Shown here one piece after another: positions 1 to 9,275 of a stretch of DNA of 64,000 bases; position 1 is the stretch's first letter, and each line of letters opens with the position of its first letter. The position numbers and the translations under genes are program-made. The stretch covers positions 496,001 through 560,000 of the forward strand of contig NC_090770.1 of the NCBI RefSeq assembly GCF_001761485.1, written 5' to 3'. The notes below the pieces were generated by a model. The model was given only the letters and a program-made list of their open reading frames with translations. It did no database searches and was not told where the DNA came from. The DNA is from Yarrowia lipolytica. Taxonomy: Eukaryota; Ascomycota; Dipodascomycetes; Dipodascales.

Positions 1-159
1 TACTTCCTGACCCAGATCAAGAGTTGTGCCTAGACTTGACTCTGGCATGCGATAGGTATAGTACACCTTCCTGAGCCACTCTGGCCCATATAACGTCATT
101 ATCAATGCATGGATATTACTACAATACTATAAATTAATCAAAACGTCCTCGTAACCAAA

Positions 160-261
160 CTAAAAGTCGTCATCGTCAGGTTCATCTTCCTTGACACCCT
201 CCAGGACCTTGACTAGGGTCATGACGCAAACCTCCAGGTTCACCACCAGATACTCGGATTG
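160..261 (-). other. In-frame coding-like extension after the F-box stop codon
   Basis: Reading on past the TGA at 262-264 in the same frame gives 33 codons (QSEYLVVNLEVC..., ending EPDDDDF) and then TAG at 160-162. The extension has hydrophobic and acidic character and GTG/CTG/GTC/AAG codon use like the gene itself. It could be the true C-terminus lost to a nonsense change in this strain, a sequence error, or a readthrough product (stop context TCC-TGA-CAA). No branch-point/acceptor signal that would splice out the stop is visible nearby. Confidence 0.55.
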
Positions 262-1614
262 TCAGGAGGCAGCGATTTCTTCTCGCGGGCGTGGAGGACC
301 CATAATGACGCTCATATCTGTCGCCCCAATGGCCCCTAGACCAGTATCAGTCATGGCAGACCATCCACTGTTGATCATGTTGTCAATTCTCATCTCCTGA
401 TGGTCCAACCAAGCCTTGGAGAAGGACCAACAGTGAACTTGGCCAGCAATGACTCCAAACACAGAGATGGGCTTAACAGACATAACAGATAGCGTTTCTG
501 TGTCCAGGAACCGGTTGCGGGTCTTGATATATCTTCCAGTCATAATGTCGCTCGTGGCATGCGAAAAGAGATCCTTTTGAGGGCCGTCCCCACACACGTT
601 TCGAATGTACATGGCCGAGGCATTTTTTGTGTCGAGATACCACTCTTGGATGCTTGTGTTTTCGCTCATGTCGTCTTCCTCCGTCACAGTGAGCCACAAC
701 AGTCCCTTGACGACAGCCACACAGGTCACATGGCCCGTGGGTCCTCCCTTGATGATTCTGCATGTCATTTGTTCGTAGTCACACAGCAGAAGCATTTCCA
801 GTTTGAATCTCCAAACGCGCACGAGCGAGAACCGATCACACAATTGCGCCACTCTCAAGTTGTCGATATCTGTCAAGCATCTGGGCAGCTTGAGATCCGT
901 AATTTTACCTCTACCGACTCTTCGGAGAGCTAGAGGGGTTCCATCTCGTCCCGTGAGCTGGTAACTGAGTCTCTGATCAGCAATATCAAAGACCAGAACG
1001 GGAGCTTGGCGTGAGGACGCCAGAAAGTCCCGATCAGGGTTCATGTGGAAGTACTCCGTCTTCTGTAGCACGTGGGGAAGTCTTAACAGTGTGTTTGCGG
1101 GGATTGTGTTTTCAACATGGACACCTCCGGTAATGAGATTAAGGGAGAAAACGACATGTGTTTGTCGTTCGCCAACACCCACAGTCTTGCACCATCTGAG
1201 TCTCAAGCCCTCAGAGGCCCATCTGTTGAGAGGAGCGGCATCCGAGTCTTTAAACAGCTGTTTGATGTTTGTGTCCAACGGCAGGTACTGGTCGTGATGC
1301 TGGACAATGTCCACATGTTCCGAGAGTGTTTTTGTCGGCGTGGGGACGTCCATTGTCTGTCTGAAGGCTCTGGATTTTCTGATTGCGGTCTCAACCCTCA
1401 GCTTGGCCGCTGAAAGATGATCTGGTCGGCCCTCAAGATGTGGGTTTTGCAGCGGGAACAAATGTGTCGAGAGCCCCGAGTAGTGTTCGCGACTGTCAAC
1501 CAGGGCAGCGTGGAGATAGCGGCTGGTGCGCATCAGGTTGAGAATCTCCTGGGGGTTGTCCAGTCCCACGTAGTATGCGATTTGGTGTATGATTTCGAGC
1601 GGCAGAGCAAGCAT
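262..1614 (-). CDS. F-box protein (450 aa, in-frame coding-like extension follows the stop)
   Basis: The N-terminus (about residues 3-45, LPLEIIHQIAYYVG and then a Leu/Arg-rich helix) has the look of an F-box, the Skp1-binding motif of SCF ubiquitin ligases. The remaining 400 residues have no motif I recognise; by family logic they would be the substrate-binding part. The ATG at 1614 is the natural start because the F-box begins right after it. The frame ends at a TGA (262-264), but the same frame then stays open for 33 more codons that look coding and end in an acidic tail before a TAG at 160. Identity as an F-box protein is a motif call. Substrate unknown. Confidence 0.75.
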   Translation of the reverse strand: MLALPLEIIHQIAYYVGLDNPQEILNLMRTSRYLHAALVDSREHYSGLSTHLFPLQNPHLEGRPDHLSAAKLRVETAIRKSRAFRQTMDVPTPTKTLSEHVDIVQHHDQYLPLDTNIKQLFKDSDAAPLNRWASEGLRLRWCKTVGVGERQTHVVFSLNLITGGVHVENTIPANTLLRLPHVLQKTEYFHMNPDRDFLASSRQAPVLVFDIADQRLSYQLTGRDGTPLALRRVGRGKITDLKLPRCLTDIDNLRVAQLCDRFSLVRVWRFKLEMLLLCDYEQMTCRIIKGGPTGHVTCVAVVKGLLWLTVTEEDDMSENTSIQEWYLDTKNASAMYIRNVCGDGPQKDLFSHATSDIMTGRYIKTRNRFLDTETLSVMSVKPISVFGVIAGQVHCWSFSKAWLDHQEMRIDNMINSGWSAMTDTGLGAIGATDMSVIMGPPRPREEIAAS

Positions 1615-2829
1615 TGGAGAGGCGTGGGGCTGTAAGGGGCTGTGGGCAGGCTGTTAAGTATGAGTCGTATGCCCCTGGTTACTGCCAGTTTCTGGGGTTG
1701 GTGGAAAATATGGGGATGGAGAAGGTGGGACGGAAAGAGGAAGCTGGGAGGGTTGTGCAGATGGGGATCGGAGAGAATCGCGGGGACAAGTCGTATTGAG
1801 ATGAAAGTTTGATCGTTCGATAGCTACAAAGTCGACTAGTCCGAATTTAAGGCCACAATGACTTATTTGTTTTGGCATCGATTTATTGGCGATGTGTCTG
1901 CACCGCACCCATAAGCTTCAGGACCTCATTAGTGTGCAGCAACCATGTGTGATAGCGTGATCTGCGCATGGCTGGCGGGAGGCGAGCAATCGGGCAGGGT
2001 AACCGCAGTTGATGGGGGAAAGATTGCGGTGGAAACGAAGGCACCGGTCTTTAAACTACCGTGGAGGACCCGTCTTCAAGAGGAAGTTGCTGCCAAAGTT
2101 GCTGCCAAAGGCCCCACCTGACAATAAGCGTCAGCTGACGGGATTTACAGAAAATGTGGAGCTACTTGTAGATAGAGGTTGAGTGGGCTAATATCTAATA
2201 TATGACGCCTTAGTGTTGGTGGAGTGGGGGCAATTGGAGCGAATGGGTGGTGTAAAATGGGGAAATTCCGAATGAAAGGTAAAAGTAATGAATAACACTG
2301 GTTTTGGGGACCTTTTGGTGGCGCTATTTTGCATCTACCGCCGCTTTGGATGCTTCCTAAATTGTTGGCGATTTTACTCGATTTTTCCCTAACAATTCCC
2401 TTTCCGTCAAAGTTCAATTAGTCCCAATTAGGCGCGAGGATGACGTCATTTGGGTGAGATTTACGACGGTGAGGAAGAGATACAAATGGTCGAATGTTTG
2501 AACAAGATGTAAAGTACGAGTACGAGTACGGGTACGATACTGGACTATCAGGGGTGTACTTTGTAGTTGGCGGTTAACAGGATGCGCCAGCGATCTGGAA
2601 GCTGCTGTAGAATGGGGAAAGTAGCTTGGAGGTGACTGGGGCTGTATAGAGGCATTAAAGACACTGGAGCACTGGAGCACTGGAGGCATTAGCGGTATTA
2701 ATGCTCGTTAGAATCACGTCCGTCTTGAATATCTTCAGTGCAGGTTAGATCCTTTGCCTTTCCCTCTCTTTCCCTCTGCTACTTCGCGGTTATGGACTCC
2801 TTCCGTCGTTTGCGCGACCCCAACGTCTT
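1615..2829. other. Intergenic region, no gene seen
   Basis: Upstream region of the F-box gene. Only short, low-quality reading frames are present. A GTAC-type run (acgagtacgagtacgggtac) lies near 2516-2535 and a short triplicated actggagc unit near 2659-2682. No RNA gene or repeat family recognised. Confidence 0.5.
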
Positions 2830-3550
2830 TAACAGTATCGCTCAATGTCCTCCATTGCCTTGACCAAGGCCCGCGACTTGATGTTCATCAAATCAATCCA
2901 ACAGAGCAAGGGAGTGAGCAGGGACTCAAACTTCTCCACCAGAAGCTGCAGAGACGGGTTCGGCACAGATCTCGACATAGGAACGCGAGAGTTGAACAGG
3001 TTCCCACAGCATCAATTCGAATCGGATCATCTTCTTGAATCCCGAGCCGAAATGGTCGAAACCGTTATCTGAGCTGCGCTCGCTGTAAAAGAGAACTTGT
3101 TAAGCGTCACGGGATCGTCATTTGTTTTTCGTGGCTTTCTTTGAACGAACCGCTAGGCTTGGTGGGAGTAGGCTTATTCAAATCCAGCATCTCGTCCTTG
3201 GTCGCTTTCATTCGACGTTTAATCATTCAGCCCGTTGAAACTGCATGATAAGTGGAGAAGGAGGAGCAGAATGTCAGAGTAGCAGAATGTGAGAGTAGCA
3301 AAATGTCAGAGTAACCGCAGAAGTTGACATATATTATGAACAGGGTCACTCAGAATCTCGACTAAAGTCCCGCGGAACGCAACACCATTGGAAAGCGACT
3401 TCTCCTTGAGAATAGGTAGACTAGGGCGAGGGAATCTGACCAGAGACTCAGTATTCAAAAGTTCCGCAATTAAAGAAGATACGAAATGGGATTGGGGAGA
3501 GCTCTCTATCGATATGTCCGACATATGGTCGCCATGGATGGTATTCACTG
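2830..3550 (-). pseudogene. Decayed protein-coding gene, family unknown
   Basis: On the minus strand several coding-looking blocks follow each other in different frames. One block (about 3310-3545) reads ...SLVRFPRPSLPILKEK... and ...GVAFRGTLVEILSDPVH. A later block (about 2940-3080) reads KKMIRFELMLWEPVQLSRSY, followed directly in another frame by NPSLQLLVEKFESLLTPLL and NIKSRALVKAMEDIERY. The composition is that of a real protein (E/K/L-rich, Yarrowia-like codons), but several frame breaks and stops separate the pieces and no consistent splice sites join them. I do not recognise the family. An intron-rich live gene is the alternative, but less likely. Confidence 0.4.
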
Positions 3551-4388
3551 GATATATCTTCTCTTCTGTACCTTCTGTGTTCTCTCTCCACTGCCCACGT
3601 GATACGGCACTTCCCTTACAATCACCTATATTTCAACTTCATCTCCGGACCTGCATATCTGCAACTTCGTAGACTCCAAAAGGCTTATACCGTCAAAAAC
3701 GCAGATATTACCGTGACACCATACCAATATTGTTCAACCGATGAAATCCCCTCGAAAACGTGATCATTTTGGTACCACATGAGCCCCACCAGTCTCATTA
3801 AAAACAGCCCCTTGCGTGGGTTCCGTTCGCCTTATGAGGCTGACATGTATCTCAGCACAGCCGTCCCAAGGTGATTTGGACCTACAGTAGTTACACTGTA
3901 CCAAAGCGACCACCAGAAAGGGCTTTTGCCGACTTCTGAAGTCCAAAGCGAGGTCTAGCGAGGTTTAAATCGGCCCCAACACGGTTGCAAAACACTTTAA
4001 ACCCGCTCTTAATCGCTGGTGTCCTTTTTTCTCCCTCTCTTATACTCCTGTCGATGCTGTATCTGGGTCTGAGACAGCCTATCTCGGCTGATATCAGATG
4101 GAGGAACTTTAGGACGAGGTTGCATGAGGGGGATTCATTGGCCAAAAGGAGGAGTTTATAACTTTTTTAAAAATATATAAAAATTAAAATATGAACGAAA
4201 ACATCGCTCTCAATTTATGGGAAATTTTTGTGATTTAATACAAAATGTTTTCCCGCCATTAGAACCCCCACCTCTCCCCGCTAATAAAGTTAGATTAACG
4301 CCACCGCTGCATATTCGACGTGCTAACATTGCTGATGAGCCTCTTTTTCTCCTCCTCCACAACAACACATCACATCACACTCCACACC
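3551..4388. other. Intergenic region upstream of the ML-domain gene
   Basis: No gene seen. A TATA-like run (TATATAA, 4174-4180) lies about 210 bases upstream of the start at 4389, and an A/C-rich leader (cacaacaacacatcacatcac) directly precedes the ATG, as is usual for Yarrowia mRNAs. Confidence 0.45.
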
Positions 4389-4958
4389 ATGAAACTGTCC
4401 ATTCTGCCTTTGATCGCCCTCGCCACGGCCGTGGTCGCCTCGCCCGCGCCCGATGCAAACTCCATGAAGCTCATGAACCAGGCCAAGGACTTCGGCATGT
4501 CGGTTGCCCAGGGAGGACTCAAGGACATTGCAAAGACCCTGGACGACGAAGACATCCCCGGAGACTCGCCCATCTCGCTGTGCGACGCCGAATACGAGCA
4601 GCTGCTGGAAATCAAACACCTGTCCATCGACCCCAACCCCCCGGCCAAGGGCCAGAACCTCACCATCGAGGCGTCCGGATACCTCTACGAGGACGTTGAG
4701 GAGGGCGCCTACATCGAGGTCGAGGTGCGATACGGCTACATCCGGCTCATCAGCCAGACTCTGGACCTGTGCGAGCAGTCCGAACAGGTCGACTGGTCCT
4801 GCCCCATTAAGGCCGGCGACCTCAAGCTCAACAAGCAAATTGAGCTGCCCAACGAGATTCCTCCCGGAAAGTACGTTGCCGTCGCCCGAGCCTACACCGT
4901 TGATGACGATCTCATCACCTGTCTTCTTACCACTGTTACCTTCCCTGCTTCTTTGTAG
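4389..4958 (+). CDS. NPC2: Secreted ML-domain lipid-transfer protein (NPC2 / PG-PI transfer protein type)
   Basis: Predicted 189-residue protein. Residues 1-18 ([18 protein letters not shown]) form a clean signal peptide, so the protein enters the secretory pathway and by family would act in the vacuole lumen. After a short linker comes an ML domain: PISLCD, then [57 protein letters not shown] and LITCLL. The paired cysteines and the PPGKY turn fit fungal NPC2/phosphatidylglycerol-phosphatidylinositol transfer proteins, which bind sterols or phospholipids. The ATG at 4389 is chosen because the signal peptide begins there; the frame is open upstream only from non-ATG codons. Intronless. NPC2 is the yeast orthologue name; specific ligand not determined. 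Confidence 0.88.
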   Translation: MKLSILPLIALATAVVASPAPDANSMKLMNQAKDFGMSVAQGGLKDIAKTLDDEDIPGDSPISLCDAEYEQLLEIKHLSIDPNPPAKGQNLTIEASGYLYEDVEEGAYIEVEVRYGYIRLISQTLDLCEQSEQVDWSCPIKAGDLKLNKQIELPNEIPPGKYVAVARAYTVDDDLITCLLTTVTFPASL

Positions 4959-5972
4959 GTCGAATGATAACAGCATAGTATGGCGTCCCCCCTCAGTACC
5001 GCGCACAACTAACTGCATATAATTGATGAATGATGACTATTTTAGAGTGGGGGAGAAGCTAGCCAAGAGTCCAGGGCTGTTGAGAATCTTGGAGACAAAC
5101 TGTGCTATGGCAAACGGTACTGTAGACATGTTCACACGGGCAGCATGAAAGCTTACCAGCTAGCTGAGGTTATCTACAGGTGCAAGTATCGTATGTACTT
5201 GTAGTTGGTTGCTACATAGTTGGGTATGTTTTAATACTGATATCGAAACATTCATAGTAGTTATTCGGTCTGAAAAAACAACAGCTTGATTGAGCATGGA
5301 ACTCGATCTTCCTAGAAGTTGGAAGAGACGCCAGCATACACAGATGGTAGATCTACCCTACACTTCGATGAGTTTCAGACCATTCGCGAGAACTATTCAG
5401 TTTACTCACTTTCTACAAGTACACCCACTGACTCGAACCCGGACCCGCCAAAGAACAACCGACAAGGCTGTATCTAGATTTAAAACACTATCTGCAAGCG
5501 GATTTCGACAAGCGGATTTATCCAACATGGAGCTCTTCCCATGTTTGATGGTCGTGCCCCGGTCGTGCCCCGAGTCGCATGCCAGGTATGTTGCCCGTAG
5601 CTACCTGTACACTCATTGAATAGACCTCTACCAGACATGTTGAAACCATAAGCACTCACGATCTACGCTCATGTGCCTGCGTTCTTCATATCTGCTCAAT
5701 AATTGCTCAACCGTCTCAGATACCTACATTATCTGTCTGCGTTATCTCAACCTTTAGGTCGATTAGATATTTGCTCATGCAACGGCGATGGTATTCTAAC
5801 TGTAAGGTTGCTGTCTACAGACTGAGGAGTACTCATCAGGGGTGTGTATATATCATATGTTCATATTTATCATGCACCGGAGTTCGGTGTTGTGTCACAA
5901 GTACTCAAAATATAAAAAAGTACCAGTGGTTGGTCATGTCTGCATTCAGCATGGTCGAGTCCTTGATCCCAC
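4959..5972. other. Intergenic region between convergent genes, no gene seen
   Basis: Lies between the ends of the ML-domain gene (+) and FTR1 (-). Two short frames (5290-5619 and 5771-6085) lack coding character. It holds both 3' UTRs; no further structure recognised. Confidence 0.5.
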
Positions 5973-7193
5973 TTAAGAAGTGCTGGCAAGAAGAGGAGCG
6001 TCAGAGTCCACAGACTCTCGGTTCTCGGCCGCGGTGTTGGCCGAGTTGGGCATGCTGTTGGTGCCGTACTGGGAGCTCTTGTTAGTGCCCTGGCCCTCAA
6101 CGTTCATATCAGCGGAGTAAACAGCCGAGGCTCGCTGGAAGAGTCGGTCCTCGTCGTCGTTCTGAGGAAGTCGAGTAAACTTCTTGGACTGCCACGCTCG
6201 AGGGTACAGGGGGTTGTAGCCAGTCTTCTCCTTGACCAAAGACACGTAGACGGCCACAATGATGAAGATCCAGTAAAAGTTGTAGGAGATGACAGAGCCG
6301 TAGGTGGCCGAGTTGGTCCATCCAAACAGCGCGTTGGCAATCATCCATCCTCCATCGGTCTGACCGTTGCAGCAGTTGACGTGCCACACGGACTTGGTGA
6401 TGTCGTAGGAGCCGGGTCCAGAGCCGGTCTCAGATACGTCCATACCAACTCTGTTAACGAACTGCTGCAGCTCCAGGAACCACACTCCACGGGAGAAAAG
6501 ACCGGCGGCCACCAGGTACAGGAAGCACGTGGAGCCAATGAGGAAGTAGTTGATGGAGATGGCGTTGCCATACTTGTACATGGCGTAACCAATGAAAGCA
6601 CCAAGGGCAATGGCGGTGATGACGGGAAGGGGGAAAGCAGAGAAAGGCTGGTTGACACCGATACCGCCGAGGAAAACCACGGCCTCCATTCCCTCTCGAA
6701 GGGTGGTCACAAACGGTAGGATGGCCAGAGCGTACTTTCGAGACAGGTACTTGAGGCCCCAGCCGCCGTGGCCCTCGTGGGTCTCGACCAGAATCTTGGC
6801 AATCTTGTGTCGCCACTTTTCTCGCATCTTGTTGATTCGCAGCATGGCGGCTCCCATGATGGTGATAATGATGGACGAGACAATGGAGAAGACGCCCTCC
6901 CACACGTTCTCAGTCATGCCCCACAGATCGTGTCCGTAGATGTAAAAGGTGGCAATGAACGCACCTCCCACGGCCAGACAGATGAGCAGACCGAAGATTC
7001 CACCCAGCCATACCTGGGTAACAAGCCGTCGATACACTTGCAAGTCCTTCTGGGACACATTATCGCCCAGACCCTGGTTGAGGAACGCCAGAAGCACGGA
7101 GATGATAATCGCCGTCTCAATGGTCTCTCGGAAGATGATGAAGAAGACCTGAACCGAGAAATAATTCTCGAAAAAGTCCGCGTAGTTGACCAT
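5973..7193 (-). CDS. FTR1: High-affinity iron permease
   Basis: Predicted 406 residues, a polytopic plasma-membrane protein of the Ftr1 family that imports Fe(III) produced by a partner multicopper ferroxidase (Fet3). About seven hydrophobic segments are visible. The two diagnostic REXXE iron-ligand motifs are RETIE (residues 22-26, first helix) and REGME (166-170, fourth helix). The C-terminal ~70 residues are hydrophilic, Ser/Asn-rich and probably cytosolic. The ATG at 7193 places RETIE at the usual position. No ferroxidase gene lies next to it, although FTR1 and FET3 are often paired in fungi. Two ATCWGATAA boxes sit about 250 bases upstream (7440-7465), so repression by an iron GATA factor of the Sfu1/Fep1/SreA type is likely. 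Confidence 0.95.
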   Translation of the reverse strand: MVNYADFFENYFSVQVFFIIFRETIETAIIISVLLAFLNQGLGDNVSQKDLQVYRRLVTQVWLGGIFGLLICLAVGGAFIATFYIYGHDLWGMTENVWEGVFSIVSSIIITIMGAAMLRINKMREKWRHKIAKILVETHEGHGGWGLKYLSRKYALAILPFVTTLREGMEAVVFLGGIGVNQPFSAFPLPVITAIALGAFIGYAMYKYGNAISINYFLIGSTCFLYLVAAGLFSRGVWFLELQQFVNRVGMDVSETGSGPGSYDITKSVWHVNCCNGQTDGGWMIANALFGWTNSATYGSVISYNFYWIFIIVAVYVSLVKEKTGYNPLYPRAWQSKKFTRLPQNDDEDRLFQRASAVYSADMNVEGQGTNKSSQYGTNSMPNSANTAAENRESVDSDAPLLASTS

Positions 7194-7439
7194 GTTGTGT
7201 TGTGGAGTACAACCTGGAAAGAGTGAGTCTGGTAATTAAAAGCGACTTTTCAAAATAAGCTCCGTAGGGGTTAGAGTTGGGCGGCGTGGTGGTGGACATT
7301 TATCAAGGGGCAATCGGGGGTTATAGGGGCGGAATTTGAACGCAAAAAACAGATCATCCCACTACTAACGCGACAATAAATAGATTCAAAACATCTCCCG
7401 TTCAATTTGGCCGTCCCTATAGCTCTTTAAACGCCTCTC

Positions 7440-7465
7440 TTATCTGATGTTGCTCCATCTGATAA
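7440..7465. promoter_or_regulatory. Inverted pair of iron-GATA boxes (ATCWGATAA) upstream of FTR1
   Basis: TTATCTGAT (7440-7448, i.e. ATCAGATAA on the minus strand) and ATCTGATAA (7457-7465) face each other with 8 bases between them. ATCWGATAA is the established target of fungal iron-sensing GATA repressors (Fep1, SreA, Sfu1, Urbs1). The pair lies 247-272 bases upstream of the FTR1 start codon, matching the expected gene. The factor itself is not in the window. Confidence 0.8.
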
Positions 7466-8424
7466 CTGCACAACCTAATTATCCGGAGCCTATTTTTCTG
7501 CGTATAACCGTAACGGAGGAAACAACAAAACGGTGGCAACAGCTCCCAGAATCGTCGCAAACCGGGAAGTAAAAGGCGAAAATTCCTCACAGTCACGTGA
7601 GAAGTTTGTGCCCGTCACATGATGTCCAGGGTTCCGTCTTGGGTTCCTGGTACCCTGTTATTTCGCCATCCCATCACTCCGCCACCCCACACACCCATAA
7701 CCCTTGACTAGCACGGCTCATTAACAAAAAGGCAAAAGGGAAGCATCGTCACGTTGCGGCTAATTGGAAGTGTATGGAGGAATCAATTTAGAGAAGTTTG
7801 GCGCAGTCCGATCAAAGCACAAGTGGCATAGAACGACTCCTCAGAACGAGCCAATCAAAAACGGTATGTTTTTCTCCCACATTGGACTCTTATTAAGCAA
7901 CTAGAACTCCACCGAAACTGATTCGGAGCGAATCTACCTTGCACCTGAGTTCCGTTATAAAGTGGAATGTTCATCTCCGACAACAGAACTCACACAACTT
8001 GCCCAATTGAGCTCCGATTGGGCCGCCAGAAATTTCAGTACATCTGCTGTCCCTCGCTGACCATTTCTATATATAAATATTGCCATTGTACCCCGTCAAA
8101 ACAGACACAGACTAGAACTAGGCATTGCCAAAGTTTACAGCAATACCCTGCACTCTTGCAACAGAACATACACTAAACATGCGCGACAATGGTTTAGAAC
8201 GGCGCTCGGGGTTTCTCCTTTCCTTTTTATCCGCATTAGTCACGTGCGGCCAAGACTTTCCACCCTCAACTGCATACTATCTGCGTCCCCGTTAGCCACT
8301 TTGAGTGCAACTACGGTGGGTCTGTTTAGTCCAGATCGTCTTCTCAACAGGGTTGTATTTTGTAGTTAGTTGCAAGGAGGTAAAAGACTATAAACCCGAA
8401 AGACCTTGTTTGTGAATGCGAATC
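7466..8424. promoter_or_regulatory. FTR1-MAK5 intergenic region, proximal part
   Basis: No convincing gene. Visible elements: CACGTG at 7594-7599 and 8241-8246, a CCAAT box at 7851-7855, and a TATA-like run (TATATATAAAT, about 8070-8081). Roughly 100 bases downstream of that TATA a 38-codon frame starts (ATG 8179, stop about 8293-8295). The TATA plus CA-rich leader resembles a plus-strand promoter, but the short product (MRDNGLERRS...) has no known features and may be noise. Confidence 0.4.
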
Positions 8425-8451
8425 CACGTGAGTTCACGTGGTTGGCACGTG
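8425..8451. promoter_or_regulatory. Three CACGTG boxes at helical spacing
   Basis: CACGTG occurs at 8425-8430, 8435-8440 and 8446-8451, starts 10 and 11 bases apart, so all three sit on the same face of the helix. CACGTG is the canonical E-box of bHLH factors such as Cbf1, Pho4 or Tye7. The cluster is 825 bases upstream of MAK5 and 1.23 kb upstream of FTR1; which gene it serves is unclear. Confidence 0.6.
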
Positions 8452-8621
8452 GCTGTATGCCTACGACTGTTCTGGTCAGGCTGTCACTTGTGCATTCTTT
8501 TTTTTTCCTTTCTTTTGTCGAGTTCGTTAGCAACATGCACTCGGAGTCCGAGCGGAGCTACAAGCACTCACCAAGGAACCACAAGCCACAGTGGCGCAGC
8601 CGAATGAGACACGGCGCACCG

Positions 8622-8643
8622 ATCAGATAACGTCATCTGATAA
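8622..8643. promoter_or_regulatory. Tandem pair of iron-GATA boxes, distal
   Basis: ATCAGATAA (8622-8630) and ATCTGATAA (8635-8643) are in the same orientation, starts 13 bases apart. Both fit ATCWGATAA exactly. They lie 1.43 kb upstream of FTR1 and 633 bases upstream of MAK5. A distal FTR1 control element is the simplest reading; an unannotated iron-regulated transcript in this region is the alternative. Confidence 0.6.
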
Positions 8644-9275
8644 GAGGGGAAGAGCTTGTTCGTCAGTGCCGTGTAGTTTCAGGGCCGTTTGGAGTGTCAT
8701 ACGTTGAAAACTGTAGTGCATAAAAGACAGTCGTTGTGTCAAGGCTAATCCTCTTTAGTTGAATGTTTGTTAGGAAAGGGTGTTCTGTGATACCGCAAGT
8801 TATAATTTTTTAACATATATTTCAGAAATACTAGGGGAATTTCAAGCCTGAAATGACAAAGAAAGTGTTCAGATTGTAGAACTGAATGAACAGAACGAAT
8901 TGGGACCATCTTTTCCATTCATTTGTACACACCCACTCGATCCAGCAGAACCGATTGGGAATGCCACACTCAGACAATTAGTTAAGATTAGTTGGAATCA
9001 AGCGCACTTATTTGTTATGTTTTTTATTAACGGAGGGATCTCTCAGAGAACTCATTGATCTAACTAAGGCAATATGAACAAGACAAATTGTCATAAAGAG
9101 ACCATTCCAAACCACACCATATCCTCTATCATTCCCCTGGGACTCTTCCTACGCATCCTACGACGTGGTTTGGTTCTCCCTATTCTGCTCACCATCTAGC
9201 CCTAACCTCCATGCATCTCAATGCACGTTTAAAAATTATTTTTCCAGGCTGAATATTTCCGTACACACTCACACC
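8644..9275. other. MAK5 upstream region, no gene seen
   Basis: AT-rich, without a convincing reading frame. Probably the core promoter and leader of MAK5. No TATA box close to the start stands out. Confidence 0.4.

Noticed and set aside
4323-5018. 231-codon minus-strand frame
   Set aside because: Antisense shadow of the ML-domain gene, which has a clear signal peptide and domain.
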